Source: Tropicimonas sp. IMCC34043 (lineage in GTDB: Bacteria; Pseudomonadota; Alphaproteobacteria; Rhodobacterales; Rhodobacteraceae). From it: 64,000 nt of DNA. The stretch lies in the NCBI RefSeq assembly GCF_003390845.1, contig NZ_QMEK01000005.1, positions 224,020 through 288,019 of the forward strand. Reading direction: 5' to 3'. The notes beneath the pieces were generated by a model. It worked only from the letters and a program-made list of their open reading frames with translations. It searched no databases and was not told the origin of the DNA. Both the position numbers and the translations under genes were made by a program. Shown piece by piece: positions 52,183-60,569 of this stretch; position 1 is the first letter of the stretch, and the number at the start of each line of letters is the position of its first letter.

Positions 52183-53960
52183 CCACCGGTTCGGACACGG
52201 CGCCGTCGCTGGCGCCTGCACTGCGCGCCGTGCGCAGCCTGTCGCTGCGGCTTGCCATGCTGCTGTCGATGGCGCTGCTGCCGCTGGGGCTGATCGCGGT
52301 CTGGCAGACCACGCGGCTTGAACGCGAATTGGGCGAACTCAACGCGCGCGATCTGGTCGCGCTGACCGCCGAGGTTGCCCGGCAAGAGCGCGAGACGATC
52401 GAGTCCGCGATTGGCGCGGCAACGGCCCTGTCGGCGGCTGTCGTCAACCTCGACGGCGAACCGGAGCGCTGCCGGAAAGTGTTCGAAAGTTTCCTCGACA
52501 CAGCCGGCGGGCGGTTCACCTTCGCGGGCTTCCTGCCGGTCTCGGGGACGATGACCTGCTCGTCGCTCGGCAAGCCGGTTGATCTGCGGCAGAACAAGGC
52601 GTTTCACGAATTGATCGCGGATGGCGTCCAGACCGTATCGCTGAACACCCATGGGCCGTTCTCGGGACAGGCGGTGGTGGTGGCCAGTGTCCCGGTCCAC
52701 GACCGGCAGGGCGCATTGTCCGGGTTCGTCTCGATCTCGATCCCGCATCGGCGGGTCAATTCGCCCTATGCCGAGATCATCGGCGGACGCGAGGTCGATC
52801 TGTTTACCATCAATAACAACGGCGAAGTTCTGACTGCCTCGGGCGATCTGGAAACTGCGGCGTCGCGGATGCCGGCGGACCGGCCGGCGAGTATGCTGAT
52901 CGGCGGGCCGGACCGCTTCGTCGCCCGCAATGGCAACGGTCAACAGCGCGTCTTTTCGGTGGTGCCGATCGTCCATGATACCGTCTATGCGGTCGGCGCC
53001 TGGAAGCCCCTGCGTGGCATGACCGGCGGGCCGGTCGTGGCGTTCCTGCGCTCGCCGGCGATGTTTCCGCTGATAATGTGGCTGGCAAGCCTGGTGCTGA
53101 TCTATATGGCTGTCGAGCGCCAGGTTGTGCGCCACGTCCGGGTTCTTGCCGGGCAGATGCGCCAGTTCGGACGGACGCGGGAACTGCCGTCTTCGGCGCC
53201 TGCCGGCCACATTCCCGACGAGATCGCGGTGATCGAACGCGAATTCGGCGCGCTCGCCTCGCAGCTGCTGCAAGACGAGGCGGAATTGATGGATGCAATG
53301 CGCGACAAGGACGTGCTGCTGAAAGAAGTGCATCACCGGGTGAAGAACAACCTTCAGCTGATCTCGTCCATCGTCAACATGCAGGCCCGGCGCACCGCCA
53401 ACCCGTCGACCGCCGCGGCATTGGAAAACGTCAATCGCCGGGTGATCAGCATGGCCACGGTTCACCGCAGGCTGTATCAGGCCGAAAACCTCGGCCGGGT
53501 GCGTGCCGACGAGCTGCTGCACGATGTCATTGCGCCGCTTGCCGATCTGGCGGCCCCCGGGCGCCAGCGACCGCGGATCGAGCTGTCGCTCGATCCGGTG
53601 GTGCTCTACCCCGACCAGGCAGTGCCCGCGGCCCTGTTGTCGGTCGAGGCGGTGACCAATGCATTGAAATACCTTGGCCCCGACGCGTCGGGGGATTCCT
53701 GGCTGCGGGTACGGCTGAGGGATCTGGGCGATGGTTGCCTGACGCTTTCGGTGGAAAGTTCGATGACGCCGGGCGCGGCGCCCCAGCCGCCCGGCGAATC
53801 GAGCGAGGGCGGCGGGCTTGGCAGCCAGTTGATCCGCGCCTTCACCCGCCAGCTCGAGGCCGAAAGCGAAATCATCGAGGGCACCGACAGCTATCTGCTG
53901 CGCCTGACCTTCCAAGCCGCGGCCTTCGAACCGACGTCGGACACCACCGCCCCGACCTGA
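52179..53960 (+). CDS. sensor histidine kinase of the general stress response (HisKA_2 type)
   Basis: 593 residues from GTG 52179, which overlaps the ecfG stop (GTGA); longer frames overlap ecfG and are rejected. TM1 near residues 18-42 (LRLAMLLSMALLPLGLIAVW), a periplasmic sensor domain of about 240 residues with Cache-like character, TM2 near 290-310 (FPLIMWLASLVLIYMAVERQ). The HisKA_2 motif VLLKEVHHRVKNNLQLISSI near 380 carries the phospho-histidine. ATPase N-box VEAVTNALKY and GGGLGSQLIRAF follow. It probably feeds phosphate to PhyR. Confidence 0.88.
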   Translation: MTTGSDTAPSLAPALRAVRSLSLRLAMLLSMALLPLGLIAVWQTTRLERELGELNARDLVALTAEVARQERETIESAIGAATALSAAVVNLDGEPERCRKVFESFLDTAGGRFTFAGFLPVSGTMTCSSLGKPVDLRQNKAFHELIADGVQTVSLNTHGPFSGQAVVVASVPVHDRQGALSGFVSISIPHRRVNSPYAEIIGGREVDLFTINNNGEVLTASGDLETAASRMPADRPASMLIGGPDRFVARNGNGQQRVFSVVPIVHDTVYAVGAWKPLRGMTGGPVVAFLRSPAMFPLIMWLASLVLIYMAVERQVVRHVRVLAGQMRQFGRTRELPSSAPAGHIPDEIAVIEREFGALASQLLQDEAELMDAMRDKDVLLKEVHHRVKNNLQLISSIVNMQARRTANPSTAAALENVNRRVISMATVHRRLYQAENLGRVRADELLHDVIAPLADLAAPGRQRPRIELSLDPVVLYPDQAVPAALLSVEAVTNALKYLGPDASGDSWLRVRLRDLGDGCLTLSVESSMTPGAAPQPPGESSEGGGLGSQLIRAFTRQLEAESEIIEGTDSYLLRLTFQAAAFEPTSDTTAPT

Positions 53961-53996
53961 CCGGCCGGGGTGGCGGAATGGCTCCCGCAGCCATCG

Positions 53997-55034
53997 CTAC
54001 GCGAAATACTTCTGCGGCGACACGGCGGGCCGCTCAGTCAGCGCCAGCACCCACACGAGCAGCGGCAGCGCGACAACACCGCCCACAGCCCCCCAGAGCC
54101 AGAGCCAGGCGGTAAGCGTCAGGAACACCAGCAGCGGGTTGATCGACAGCGTCCGGCTGACCAGCGTCGGCGTGACGAACTGGCCCTCGATCATGTTGAG
54201 CGCCATGAAACACGCCACCGGCGCCAGCCCGAGGATCCCGTCGAACACGAGGACGCCCCCGATGGCGAGGGCAGCAGCATAGACCACCGGCCCGAGGTAG
54301 GGCACGAAGTTGATGACGCAGGCAAGCACCCCCCAAAGGACCGGATTCGGCATGCCGACGACCGTCAGGGCCAGAGTCACCAGCACACCAAGGCCCACAT
54401 TGATCATCGCAATGGTCAGAAAATAGCGCGACACCAGACGTTCGGCCTCGAACAGCCGGTCGTTGCCGACCCCCGGCATGAGTTCGCCAAGCAGGCCATA
54501 GGCCTCGCCCCGGCCGAGCAGAAAGAAGAACAGCGTTCCGACGAAGATCATGGTCTGCCCGGCCAGCGCCGGCGCATAGCTGATGGCGTCGCCGACGTCG
54601 GGCAGCGCATCGGCGACCTTCGAGCCCTCGTTGCCGGCGGTCTGCGCCGCGTCCTTTCCGGCGTCGAGCGCCTCGGCCACGCTGTCGGCCACCTGTTCGA
54701 CCCCGCGCAGCAGGTGGCGCAGGTTTTCGATGACTTCCTGCGCCTCGCGCCACAGATAGGGCGCACGCCGTACCAGATCCGAGACATAAGGCTCGAGGAA
54801 CAGAACAAAGGTCGCGGCAACGGCTGCGGTGGCGAGCAGCCCCGACAGCGCGGCCAGCGCCGGCGGAACGCCTGCCGCTGCCAGCCGATCGGTCAATGGC
54901 GCCAGCAGCACGCCGACGACGAAGGCGAGCAGGATCGGCGCAAGCAGCCCCTGTGCAACCCGCAGTGCGGCGACTGTTGCCAGTGCCGCCAGCAGGATCA
55001 CGGCCACCCGGACCGCGGTCTGGTCTGATTTCAT
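53997..55034 (-). CDS. AI-2E/PerM-family membrane transporter
   Basis: 345 residues, seven to eight membrane segments. Conserved stretches ACVINFVPYLGPVVYAAALA near residue 235 and LNMIEGQFVTPTLVSRTLSI near 275 define the AI-2E exporter/PerM family. A soluble helical insert (about 85-150) is typical. Roles in the family include autoinducer export and ion antiport; most members are uncharacterised. An EcfG-type promoter immediately upstream ties it to the general stress response. Converges on the histidine kinase gene. Confidence 0.88.
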   Translation of the reverse strand: MKSDQTAVRVAVILLAALATVAALRVAQGLLAPILLAFVVGVLLAPLTDRLAAAGVPPALAALSGLLATAAVAATFVLFLEPYVSDLVRRAPYLWREAQEVIENLRHLLRGVEQVADSVAEALDAGKDAAQTAGNEGSKVADALPDVGDAISYAPALAGQTMIFVGTLFFFLLGRGEAYGLLGELMPGVGNDRLFEAERLVSRYFLTIAMINVGLGVLVTLALTVVGMPNPVLWGVLACVINFVPYLGPVVYAAALAIGGVLVFDGILGLAPVACFMALNMIEGQFVTPTLVSRTLSINPLLVFLTLTAWLWLWGAVGGVVALPLLVWVLALTERPAVSPQKYFA

Positions 55035-55053
55035 GCATCACCTCCGCGTGGCG

Positions 55054-55078
55054 AACGCGCGGCGCAGGGTTCTGTTCC
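55054..55078 (-). promoter_or_regulatory. putative EcfG-dependent promoter of the AI-2E-type transporter
   Basis: On the minus strand GGAAC (55078-55074) and CGTT (55057-55054) are spaced 16 bases, matching the EcfG consensus. Transcription would begin about 10-15 bases before the ATG at 55034, leaving a short leader with GGAGGTG. Position beside the phyR-ecfG locus strengthens the call. Confidence 0.65.
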
Positions 55079-55198
55079 CCCGGAACCGCACGCCGCCCTC
55101 CGTCTGAGACCAAAGTGGGGATCCCTGCCCCGCCGCTCAGGGCCTAGGCTCTGGTTGTGCCGCGCTGGTCGCGCGGTGCCGCCAAGGGAGGATAACCG

Positions 55199-56167
55199 AT
55201 GACACGACGCATCCTGCATGCGGCGGCGCTGTGGCTCTGCGCCGCGACCGCCCCCCATGCCGAGCCCGCCACGCTGCGCGCCGCGGTGCTCGAGACCGGC
55301 ACGGTGAACTGGGAACTCGAGACGATCCGCGCAGGCGGGCTCGACGCCGCCAACGGTTTCACGCTGGAGGTTCAGGGACTGGCGGGCAACCCGGCCACCC
55401 GCATTGCCTTTCAGGCGGGCGAGGCCGATTTCATGGTCGCTGACTGGATCTGGGTCGCGCGCCAGCGCGCCGCCGGCCGCGACTATGTCTTCCTTCCCTA
55501 TTCCAAGGCCGTGGGCGCGCTGCTGGTCGCCAACGACGACCCGGCATTGACCCTTGCCGACATGGCCGGCCGCAAGATCGGCATCGCCGGCGGACCGGTC
55601 GACAAAAGCTGGCTGATCCTGCGCGCCTATGCCCGGCAGGAATATGGCATGGACCTTGCGGCCGAGACCGAACAGGTGTTTGGCGCCCCGCCGCTGATCT
55701 TCAATGCAGCCCTCGGTGGCGAGCTCGATGGCGCCATCAACTTCTGGCACTTCGCCGCCAAGATGGAGGCCCGCGGGATGCGCCCGCTGATCACCGTCTC
55801 TGACGCGGCGCTTGCGTTGGGCCTCGACCCGGACCTGCCGCTGCTTGGCTATGTCTTTCATGGCGAGATGGTGCGCGATCACCCCGATCTGGTGGCGGGC
55901 TTTGCCGCCGCCTCGCGCGCCGCCAAGGAAAGAATGGTGTCCGACCCTGCGGTCTGGGAGCATCTGCGCCCGATGATGCGGGTCAAGACCGATGCGGATT
56001 TCGCGGCGCTGAAGGCCGGCTATGTCGCCGGCATCCCCGCCCCGGGTCCGATTGACCCCGACTCCGCAAGCCGGGTGCTGCAGGTCATGGCGGACCTTGG
56101 CGGGCCAGAGCTGGTGGGCGATGCCAGCGAACTGCCGGAGGGGGTCTTTGTCCAGCCGCTCAACTAA
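55199..56167 (+). CDS. NitT/TauT-type ABC transporter substrate-binding protein
   Basis: 322 residues with signal peptide (MTRRILHAAALWLCAATAPH, cleavage near AEP). SsuA/ThiY-like fold: VLETGTVNWELETIRAGGLD, AFQAGEADFMVADWIWVARQ, GRKIGIAGGPVDKSWLILRA. Family ligands include sulfonates, nitrate and thiamine precursors; this one is not resolved. First gene of a three-gene ABC set. Its 3' end carries the ribosome site of the permease. Confidence 0.88.
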   Translation: MTRRILHAAALWLCAATAPHAEPATLRAAVLETGTVNWELETIRAGGLDAANGFTLEVQGLAGNPATRIAFQAGEADFMVADWIWVARQRAAGRDYVFLPYSKAVGALLVANDDPALTLADMAGRKIGIAGGPVDKSWLILRAYARQEYGMDLAAETEQVFGAPPLIFNAALGGELDGAINFWHFAAKMEARGMRPLITVSDAALALGLDPDLPLLGYVFHGEMVRDHPDLVAGFAAASRAAKERMVSDPAVWEHLRPMMRVKTDADFAALKAGYVAGIPAPGPIDPDSASRVLQVMADLGGPELVGDASELPEGVFVQPLN

Positions 56168-56930
56168 CCCCGCAGGCGCCGCCTCCGGGCTCTGGCTCGG
56201 CCGCATCGGCTCGCTCGGTCTGATGCTGGCGGGCTGGGCATTGGCGGCGCGGCTGCTTGACGATCCGCTGACGCTGCCCTCGCCCGGCTCGGTCGCGGGA
56301 TTCATGGTTCGCGAATGGGCCAGCGGCGCCCTGCCCCATAATCTGCTCGCGACGCTCGGCCGGGTTGCGGCCTCCTTCGCGCTGGCGATGTCGGCGGGAC
56401 TCGCGCTCGGGCTTGCCATGGGCCGGCACCGGCGGCTCGATTCCTGGCTCGACAACCTGCTGATCGTGCTGCTGAACCTGCCGGCACTGGTGACCATCGT
56501 GCTGTGCTATATCTGGATCGGGCTGAACGAGACCGCCGCGATCACCGCCGTGGCGCTGAACAAGATCCCGATGGTCACGGTGATGATCCGCGAAGGCGCG
56601 CGTGCGCTCGACCCGCAGCTCGATGCGCTGGTCCGTATCCACCGTCCCTCCCGGATTGTCGTGCTGCGCGACGTGCTGCTGCCCCAGCTTGCGCCCCAGA
56701 TCGCGGCGGCCGGCCGGGCCGGGCTGGCCCTGATCTGGAAGATCGTTCTGGTGGTCGAATTCCTCGGCCGCTCTGACGGGGTCGGCTTTCAGATCCACCT
56801 CGGGTTCGAGATGTTCGACGTGCGCCAGATCCTTGGCTATGCGCTGTCCTTCGTCGCGGTGATGCTGCTGATCGAGGCGGCTGTCCTGCGGCCATGGGAG
56901 TTGCGCGCCAACCACTGGCGGCTGGCATGA
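56148..56930 (+). CDS. NitT/TauT-type ABC transporter permease (TTG start)
   Basis: 260 residues if begun at TTG 56148, which follows GGAGGGGG with good spacing and overlaps the binding-protein stop by 20 bases. No ATG or GTG fits the family N-terminus. Six membrane segments; the loop DALVRIHRPSRIVVLRDVLL near residue 160 and LGRSDGVGFQIHLGFEMFD match SsuC/TauC permeases. Its stop overlaps the ATPase ATG (ATGA). Confidence 0.82.
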   Translation: MSSRSTNPAGAASGLWLGRIGSLGLMLAGWALAARLLDDPLTLPSPGSVAGFMVREWASGALPHNLLATLGRVAASFALAMSAGLALGLAMGRHRRLDSWLDNLLIVLLNLPALVTIVLCYIWIGLNETAAITAVALNKIPMVTVMIREGARALDPQLDALVRIHRPSRIVVLRDVLLPQLAPQIAAAGRAGLALIWKIVLVVEFLGRSDGVGFQIHLGFEMFDVRQILGYALSFVAVMLLIEAAVLRPWELRANHWRLA

Positions 56931-57544
56931 TCCGGCTTGCGATCCGCGGAAAGTCTCATGGCGGGCGCCGGATCCTCGGGCCGATCGACCTGAGCGTGGC
57001 GCGGGGCGAGACGGTGGCGTTGATGGGGCCGTCGGGCGTGGGCAAGTCCACGCTGCTTGCAATCGCCGCCGGGCTCGACACCGATGTAGAGGGCACGGTC
57101 GAATGCCAGGGCAGGCTTGCCGTGGTGTTTCAGGAACCTGCGTTGCTGAAATGGCGGCGGGCGGTGCAGAACATCACCCTGATGACCGGCGCCTCGGACG
57201 CCCGCGCCCGGGCGTTGATGGAGGAAATGGGGCTTGCCGGTCTGGAACGCAGCTTTCCCGGCCAGATGTCGCTTGGCCAGCAACGACGGCTCTCTATCGC
57301 ACGGGCGCTTGCCGCCGAGCCCGAGGTGCTGCTGCTCGACGAACCCTTCGCCTCGCTCGACCCCGATCGGGTGGGCGACATCGCCGCCCGGGTGCGCCAC
57401 GCGGCGCGCACCCGGGCCATCGCCTGCCTGTTGGTGACCCACGACCGCGCCGAGGCAGCGCTGCTTGCCGACCGCATCCTGCGGCTTGAGGGCAGCCCTG
57501 CCCGGCTGTGCCCCGATCCGCCGCGGCTTGTCGCGAACAGCTGA
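56927..57544 (+). CDS. NitT/TauT-type ABC transporter ATP-binding protein
   Basis: 205 residues from ATG 56927, overlapping the permease stop. Walker A GPSGVGKST near residue 36, Q-loop VFQEPALLKWRRAVQN, signature MSLGQQRRLSIARAL (SLGQQ in place of SGGQ), Walker B VLLLDEPFASLDPDR, H-loop VTHD. Shorter than usual SsuB/TauB proteins (about 250 residues), mainly at the C-terminus. Followed by 255 bases holding the LacI promoter. Confidence 0.88.
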   Translation: MIRLAIRGKSHGGRRILGPIDLSVARGETVALMGPSGVGKSTLLAIAAGLDTDVEGTVECQGRLAVVFQEPALLKWRRAVQNITLMTGASDARARALMEEMGLAGLERSFPGQMSLGQQRRLSIARALAAEPEVLLLDEPFASLDPDRVGDIAARVRHAARTRAIACLLVTHDRAEAALLADRILRLEGSPARLCPDPPRLVANS

Positions 57545-57758
57545 TCGAACGGCACCGGCCGGGGCGTGCTGGCCTGGAACCGGCCGGGCGACAACGAAGC
57601 TCTACTCCACTTTTCGCTGATCCGTTGACCCGGGCGCCGCAATTTTGGGCAACAGGTATCGCCTGACTCTCCGCCGGAACGTGCTTTCGCTGAAACGGAA
57701 TGAAGAATCCCAACTGCGCTATTGCGGAACTGAAACTCTTCGCACACCGTATGTGAAG

Positions 57759-57773
57759 CGGTTTAGTAAACCG
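57759..57773 (+). promoter_or_regulatory. LacI-family operator upstream of the regulator gene
   Basis: CGGTTTAGTAAACCG is a perfect 7-bp inverted repeat around one central base, 27 bases before the LacI gene start. The central TTTA-G-TAAA form and odd spacing fit LacI-family operators, so autoregulation is likely. The rest of 57545-57758 holds no gene. Confidence 0.55.
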
Positions 57774-57799
57774 ATTCACTGGCGTTTCCCGGGGCGAAC

Positions 57800-58807
57800 A
57801 TGGCGAATCTGAAGCACGTGGCGAAGGCGGCCGGGGTCTCGGTGACAACCGTATCCCGCTATCTCAATCGCTCGCTCGATCTGCCGGACGACACGGCAAA
57901 CCGGATCAATGGCGCCATTCTTGCGCTGAATTATGTCCCGAACCCCCATGCTAGGCGTCTCAGCCTTGGACGAACCGACACAATCGGGCTGGTCGTGCCC
58001 GAGATCGCAACGCCGTTCTTTGCGACCTTTGTCGCCGCCGTCGAGGAAGAGGCCGACCGGCGCGGGTTGACCTTGGCGTTGCACGCGACCCTGAACCGGG
58101 CCGAGCGCGAAGTCCTTTATCTCGACGCACTGCGCCGCAACCACATGGACGGTTTGATCTTTGTGACCAACCACGCCGGCACCGATCCGTTGGCCGAGAT
58201 CATCAACCAGAGCAGCAAGGTGGTGGTGGTGGACGAAGACGTCCCGGGCGCCAGGGTCCCCAAGCTGTTTTGCGACAACGAGGCGGGCGGCTATCTCGCC
58301 GGGCGCTGTCTGGCGCAGGCCGGGCACCGCCATGCGATGTTCGTCGGCAGCGACGACGCCATGATCAGCGGCGCGCGACGGTTTTCCGGCTTTCGTCGGG
58401 CCATGCAGGAAAACGGGTCCGACGTAACGATCGAACGTTTTTCGCGCGCCTATACCGTGGAATGCGGGCGCGAGGCCGGCCGGCATTTCCTGAACGCTGC
58501 CCCCCGCCCCACCGCGATCTTCGCCACCTCGGACGAGATTGTCGTCGGCCTGATCGAAGTTCTCCGGGATGCCGGAATTTCCATCCCCCGGGAGGTCTCT
58601 ATCGTCGGATTCGACGATATCGGCCCCCTGCACCTGTTCGCACCGGCCGTGACAGCGGTGCGTCAACCGATCCGTCGGCTCGGCAAGCGAGCGCTCGAAC
58701 TGTTGCTCGATACGGATGCGGCCACCGCAGAAAATCTCCCGCAAGAGGAGTTGCTGCCTGTCACCCTGATCGAACGCGACTCCGTGGCAGCGCCGTTCGG
58801 AACCTGA
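57800..58807 (+). CDS. LacI-family transcriptional regulator
   Basis: 335 residues. N-terminal helix-turn-helix HVAKAAGVSVTTVSRYLNRS (residues 6-25) with the hinge helix NPHARRLSLGRT, then a periplasmic-binding-protein-like effector domain (TDTIGLVVPEIATPFFATFV; VSIVGFDDIGPLHLFAPAVT). It precedes a sugar ABC transporter and metabolic genes in the same direction, so it is the probable regulator of that unit. Confidence 0.93.
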   Translation: MANLKHVAKAAGVSVTTVSRYLNRSLDLPDDTANRINGAILALNYVPNPHARRLSLGRTDTIGLVVPEIATPFFATFVAAVEEEADRRGLTLALHATLNRAEREVLYLDALRRNHMDGLIFVTNHAGTDPLAEIINQSSKVVVVDEDVPGARVPKLFCDNEAGGYLAGRCLAQAGHRHAMFVGSDDAMISGARRFSGFRRAMQENGSDVTIERFSRAYTVECGREAGRHFLNAAPRPTAIFATSDEIVVGLIEVLRDAGISIPREVSIVGFDDIGPLHLFAPAVTAVRQPIRRLGKRALELLLDTDAATAENLPQEELLPVTLIERDSVAAPFGT

Positions 58808-58836
58808 ACCAGCCACTTCCAACAGAGAGACCTGAC

Positions 58837-59769
58837 ATGACCCCCCAGACCCTTACCCGCCGCAGCCTTGGTGTCTTGCTCGGAACCGGTATTATCGCCG
58901 CCGCGCTGCCCGCCCTGGCACAAGAGGCAAAGACCTTCGCCCTGATCCAGATCAACCAGGAAGCATTGTTCTTCAACGAAATGAACCGCGGCGCCCAGGC
59001 CGCGGCCGATGCCGCCGGTGTCAATCTGGTGATCTTCAACGCCAACAACGATCCCTCGGCCCAGAACAACGCCATCGAGACCTATATTCAGGAAGGTGTG
59101 GACGGCTTTGCTGTCGTCGCCATCGACGTGAACGGCATCATGCCGGCGGTCGAGCAGGCCGGTGCGGCGGGTATCCCGGTGGTCGCCATCGACGCCATCC
59201 TGCCCGAGGGCCCGCAAAAGGCCCAGATCGGGGTCGACAACGCGCAGGCCGGCGCCGATCTGGCTGCCTATTTCAATGCAAATGGCCAAGCCGGCAAGAT
59301 GGGTGTCGTGGGTGCGCTGAACTCCTATATCCAGAACGTCCGCCTCGATGGTTTCAAGGACGCCCTCGATTCCGGTAAGGCAGAGGTCATCGGGATCGTC
59401 GATGGCCAGAACGTTCAGGACGTCGCCCTTGGTGCCGCCGAAAACCTGATGACCGCCAACCCGGACATGACGCTGGTCTATGCGACCGGCGAGCCGGCGA
59501 TGGTGGGCTCCGTGGCCGCCGTGGTCAGCCAGGGCCGTCAGGCCGATGTGGCGCTTTACGGCTGGGACCTGACCGCGCAGGTGATCGATGGCATCGACGC
59601 GGGCTTCGTGAAGGCGGTGATCCAGCAGGACCCGGCCGGCATGGGCGCGGCTGCGGTCGACGCGCTGGCCACCCTCAGCGCAGGCGGCGAGGTCGACGCG
59701 ACTATCTCGGTTCCGGTCGCAATCGTGACCAAGGACAATGTCGACGATTTCCGCCCGCTGTTCCAGTAA
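58837..59769 (+). CDS. sugar ABC transporter substrate-binding protein (RbsB/FrcB-like)
   Basis: 310 residues from ATG 58837; the longer frame upstream overlaps the LacI gene and is rejected. The N-terminus TRRSLGVLLGTGIIAAALPA is a signal peptide with a possible twin-arginine motif. Ribose-type fold: FALIQINQEALFFNEMNRGA, IVDGQNVQDVALGAAENLMT, ALYGWDLTAQVIDGIDAGFV. The bound sugar is unknown. It heads the genes for ATPase, permease and two catabolic proteins. Confidence 0.9.
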   Translation: MTPQTLTRRSLGVLLGTGIIAAALPALAQEAKTFALIQINQEALFFNEMNRGAQAAADAAGVNLVIFNANNDPSAQNNAIETYIQEGVDGFAVVAIDVNGIMPAVEQAGAAGIPVVAIDAILPEGPQKAQIGVDNAQAGADLAAYFNANGQAGKMGVVGALNSYIQNVRLDGFKDALDSGKAEVIGIVDGQNVQDVALGAAENLMTANPDMTLVYATGEPAMVGSVAAVVSQGRQADVALYGWDLTAQVIDGIDAGFVKAVIQQDPAGMGAAAVDALATLSAGGEVDATISVPVAIVTKDNVDDFRPLFQ

Positions 59770-59780
59770 GGGGCAGTCTC

Positions 59781-60569
59781 GTGTCAGACGTGATCCAAAC
59801 AGTGGAAGGGGCATCGCCCCTTCCTTCAGGAGCGGCCCGGCCGCCGCTCCTGAGCCTGCGCAACATTCACAAGACCTTCGGCTCGCATCAGGCGCTGCGC
59901 GGCGTCGATCTCGATATCCTGCCCGGTGAATGCCTCGGCCTGATCGGCGACAACGCCGCGGGCAAGTCCACCCTGTCGAAGGTCATTTCCGGGACCTACG
60001 TCCCCGACGAGGGCAGCATTGCCATCGATGGCAAACCCGCCCGCTATCACAGCCCGGCCGAGGCGCGGGATCTGCATATCGAGATGGTCTATCAGGATCT
60101 GAGCCTGTGCGATCATATCGACGTGGTGGGCAACCTCTTCCTCGGGCGAGAGCTGCGGCACGGCCCGTTTCTCGATCAGGCCCGGATGCTGTCCGAGGCC
60201 GAGAAGATGCTCGCCGCGCTGGAAATTCGCATTCCGCGCCTGACCGCCAAGGTCGAGAAGCTGTCGGGCGGCCAGCGGCAGGCCATCGCCATCGCCCGCG
60301 CGGCCAGTTTCGAGCCGCGCGTGTTGATCATGGACGAACCCACCTCGGCGCTTGCGGTGGCCGAAGTCGAGGCGGTGCTGGAACTGATAAACCGGGTGAA
60401 GGCCCGCGGCGTTGGCGTGGTGCTGGTCACCCACCGGATGCAGGATCTGTTCCGGGTCTGCGACCGGGTCGCCGTCATGTACGAGGGGGCCAAGGTGGCA
60501 GAACGACAGATCGGCGAAACGAACCTTCAGGACCTCGTGGACCTTATCGTCGGAAAGGGAGGCGCCTGA
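59781..60569 (+). CDS. sugar ABC transporter ATP-binding protein, single domain (FrcA-like)
   Basis: 262 residues from GTG 59781. Walker A GDNAAGKST near residue 57, signature LSGGQRQAIAIARA near 160, Walker B VLIMDEPTSALAVAEVE, H-loop VTHR. Single-domain ATPases of this kind occur with FrcB/FrcC-type systems instead of the double RbsA. The first 25 residues (MSDVIQTVEGASPLPSGAAR) are atypical and encoded by DNA with two perfect hairpins, but no later start codon fits before LLSLRNIHKTFG. Confidence 0.88.
   Translation: MSDVIQTVEGASPLPSGAARPPLLSLRNIHKTFGSHQALRGVDLDILPGECLGLIGDNAAGKSTLSKVISGTYVPDEGSIAIDGKPARYHSPAEARDLHIEMVYQDLSLCDHIDVVGNLFLGRELRHGPFLDQARMLSEAEKMLAALEIRIPRLTAKVEKLSGGQRQAIAIARAASFEPRVLIMDEPTSALAVAEVEAVLELINRVKARGVGVVLVTHRMQDLFRVCDRVAVMYEGAKVAERQIGETNLQDLVDLIVGKGGA
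59804..59852 (+). terminator. two perfect hairpins inside the ATPase 5' coding region
   Basis: GGAAGGGGC-ATC-GCCCCTTCC (59804-59824, 9-bp arms) and CAGGAGCGGC-N6-GCCGCTCCTG (59827-59852, 10-bp arms) stand back to back, 35-83 bases past the binding-protein stop. They resemble the intercistronic stems after other binding-protein genes here, but lie within the ATPase reading frame. Confidence 0.55.

Noticed and set aside
50497..52221. 574-codon frame extending phyR through nepR and ecfG
   Set aside because: The extension is antisense to nepR and ecfG and crosses the promoter palindrome. PhyR has its normal length when started at 51306.
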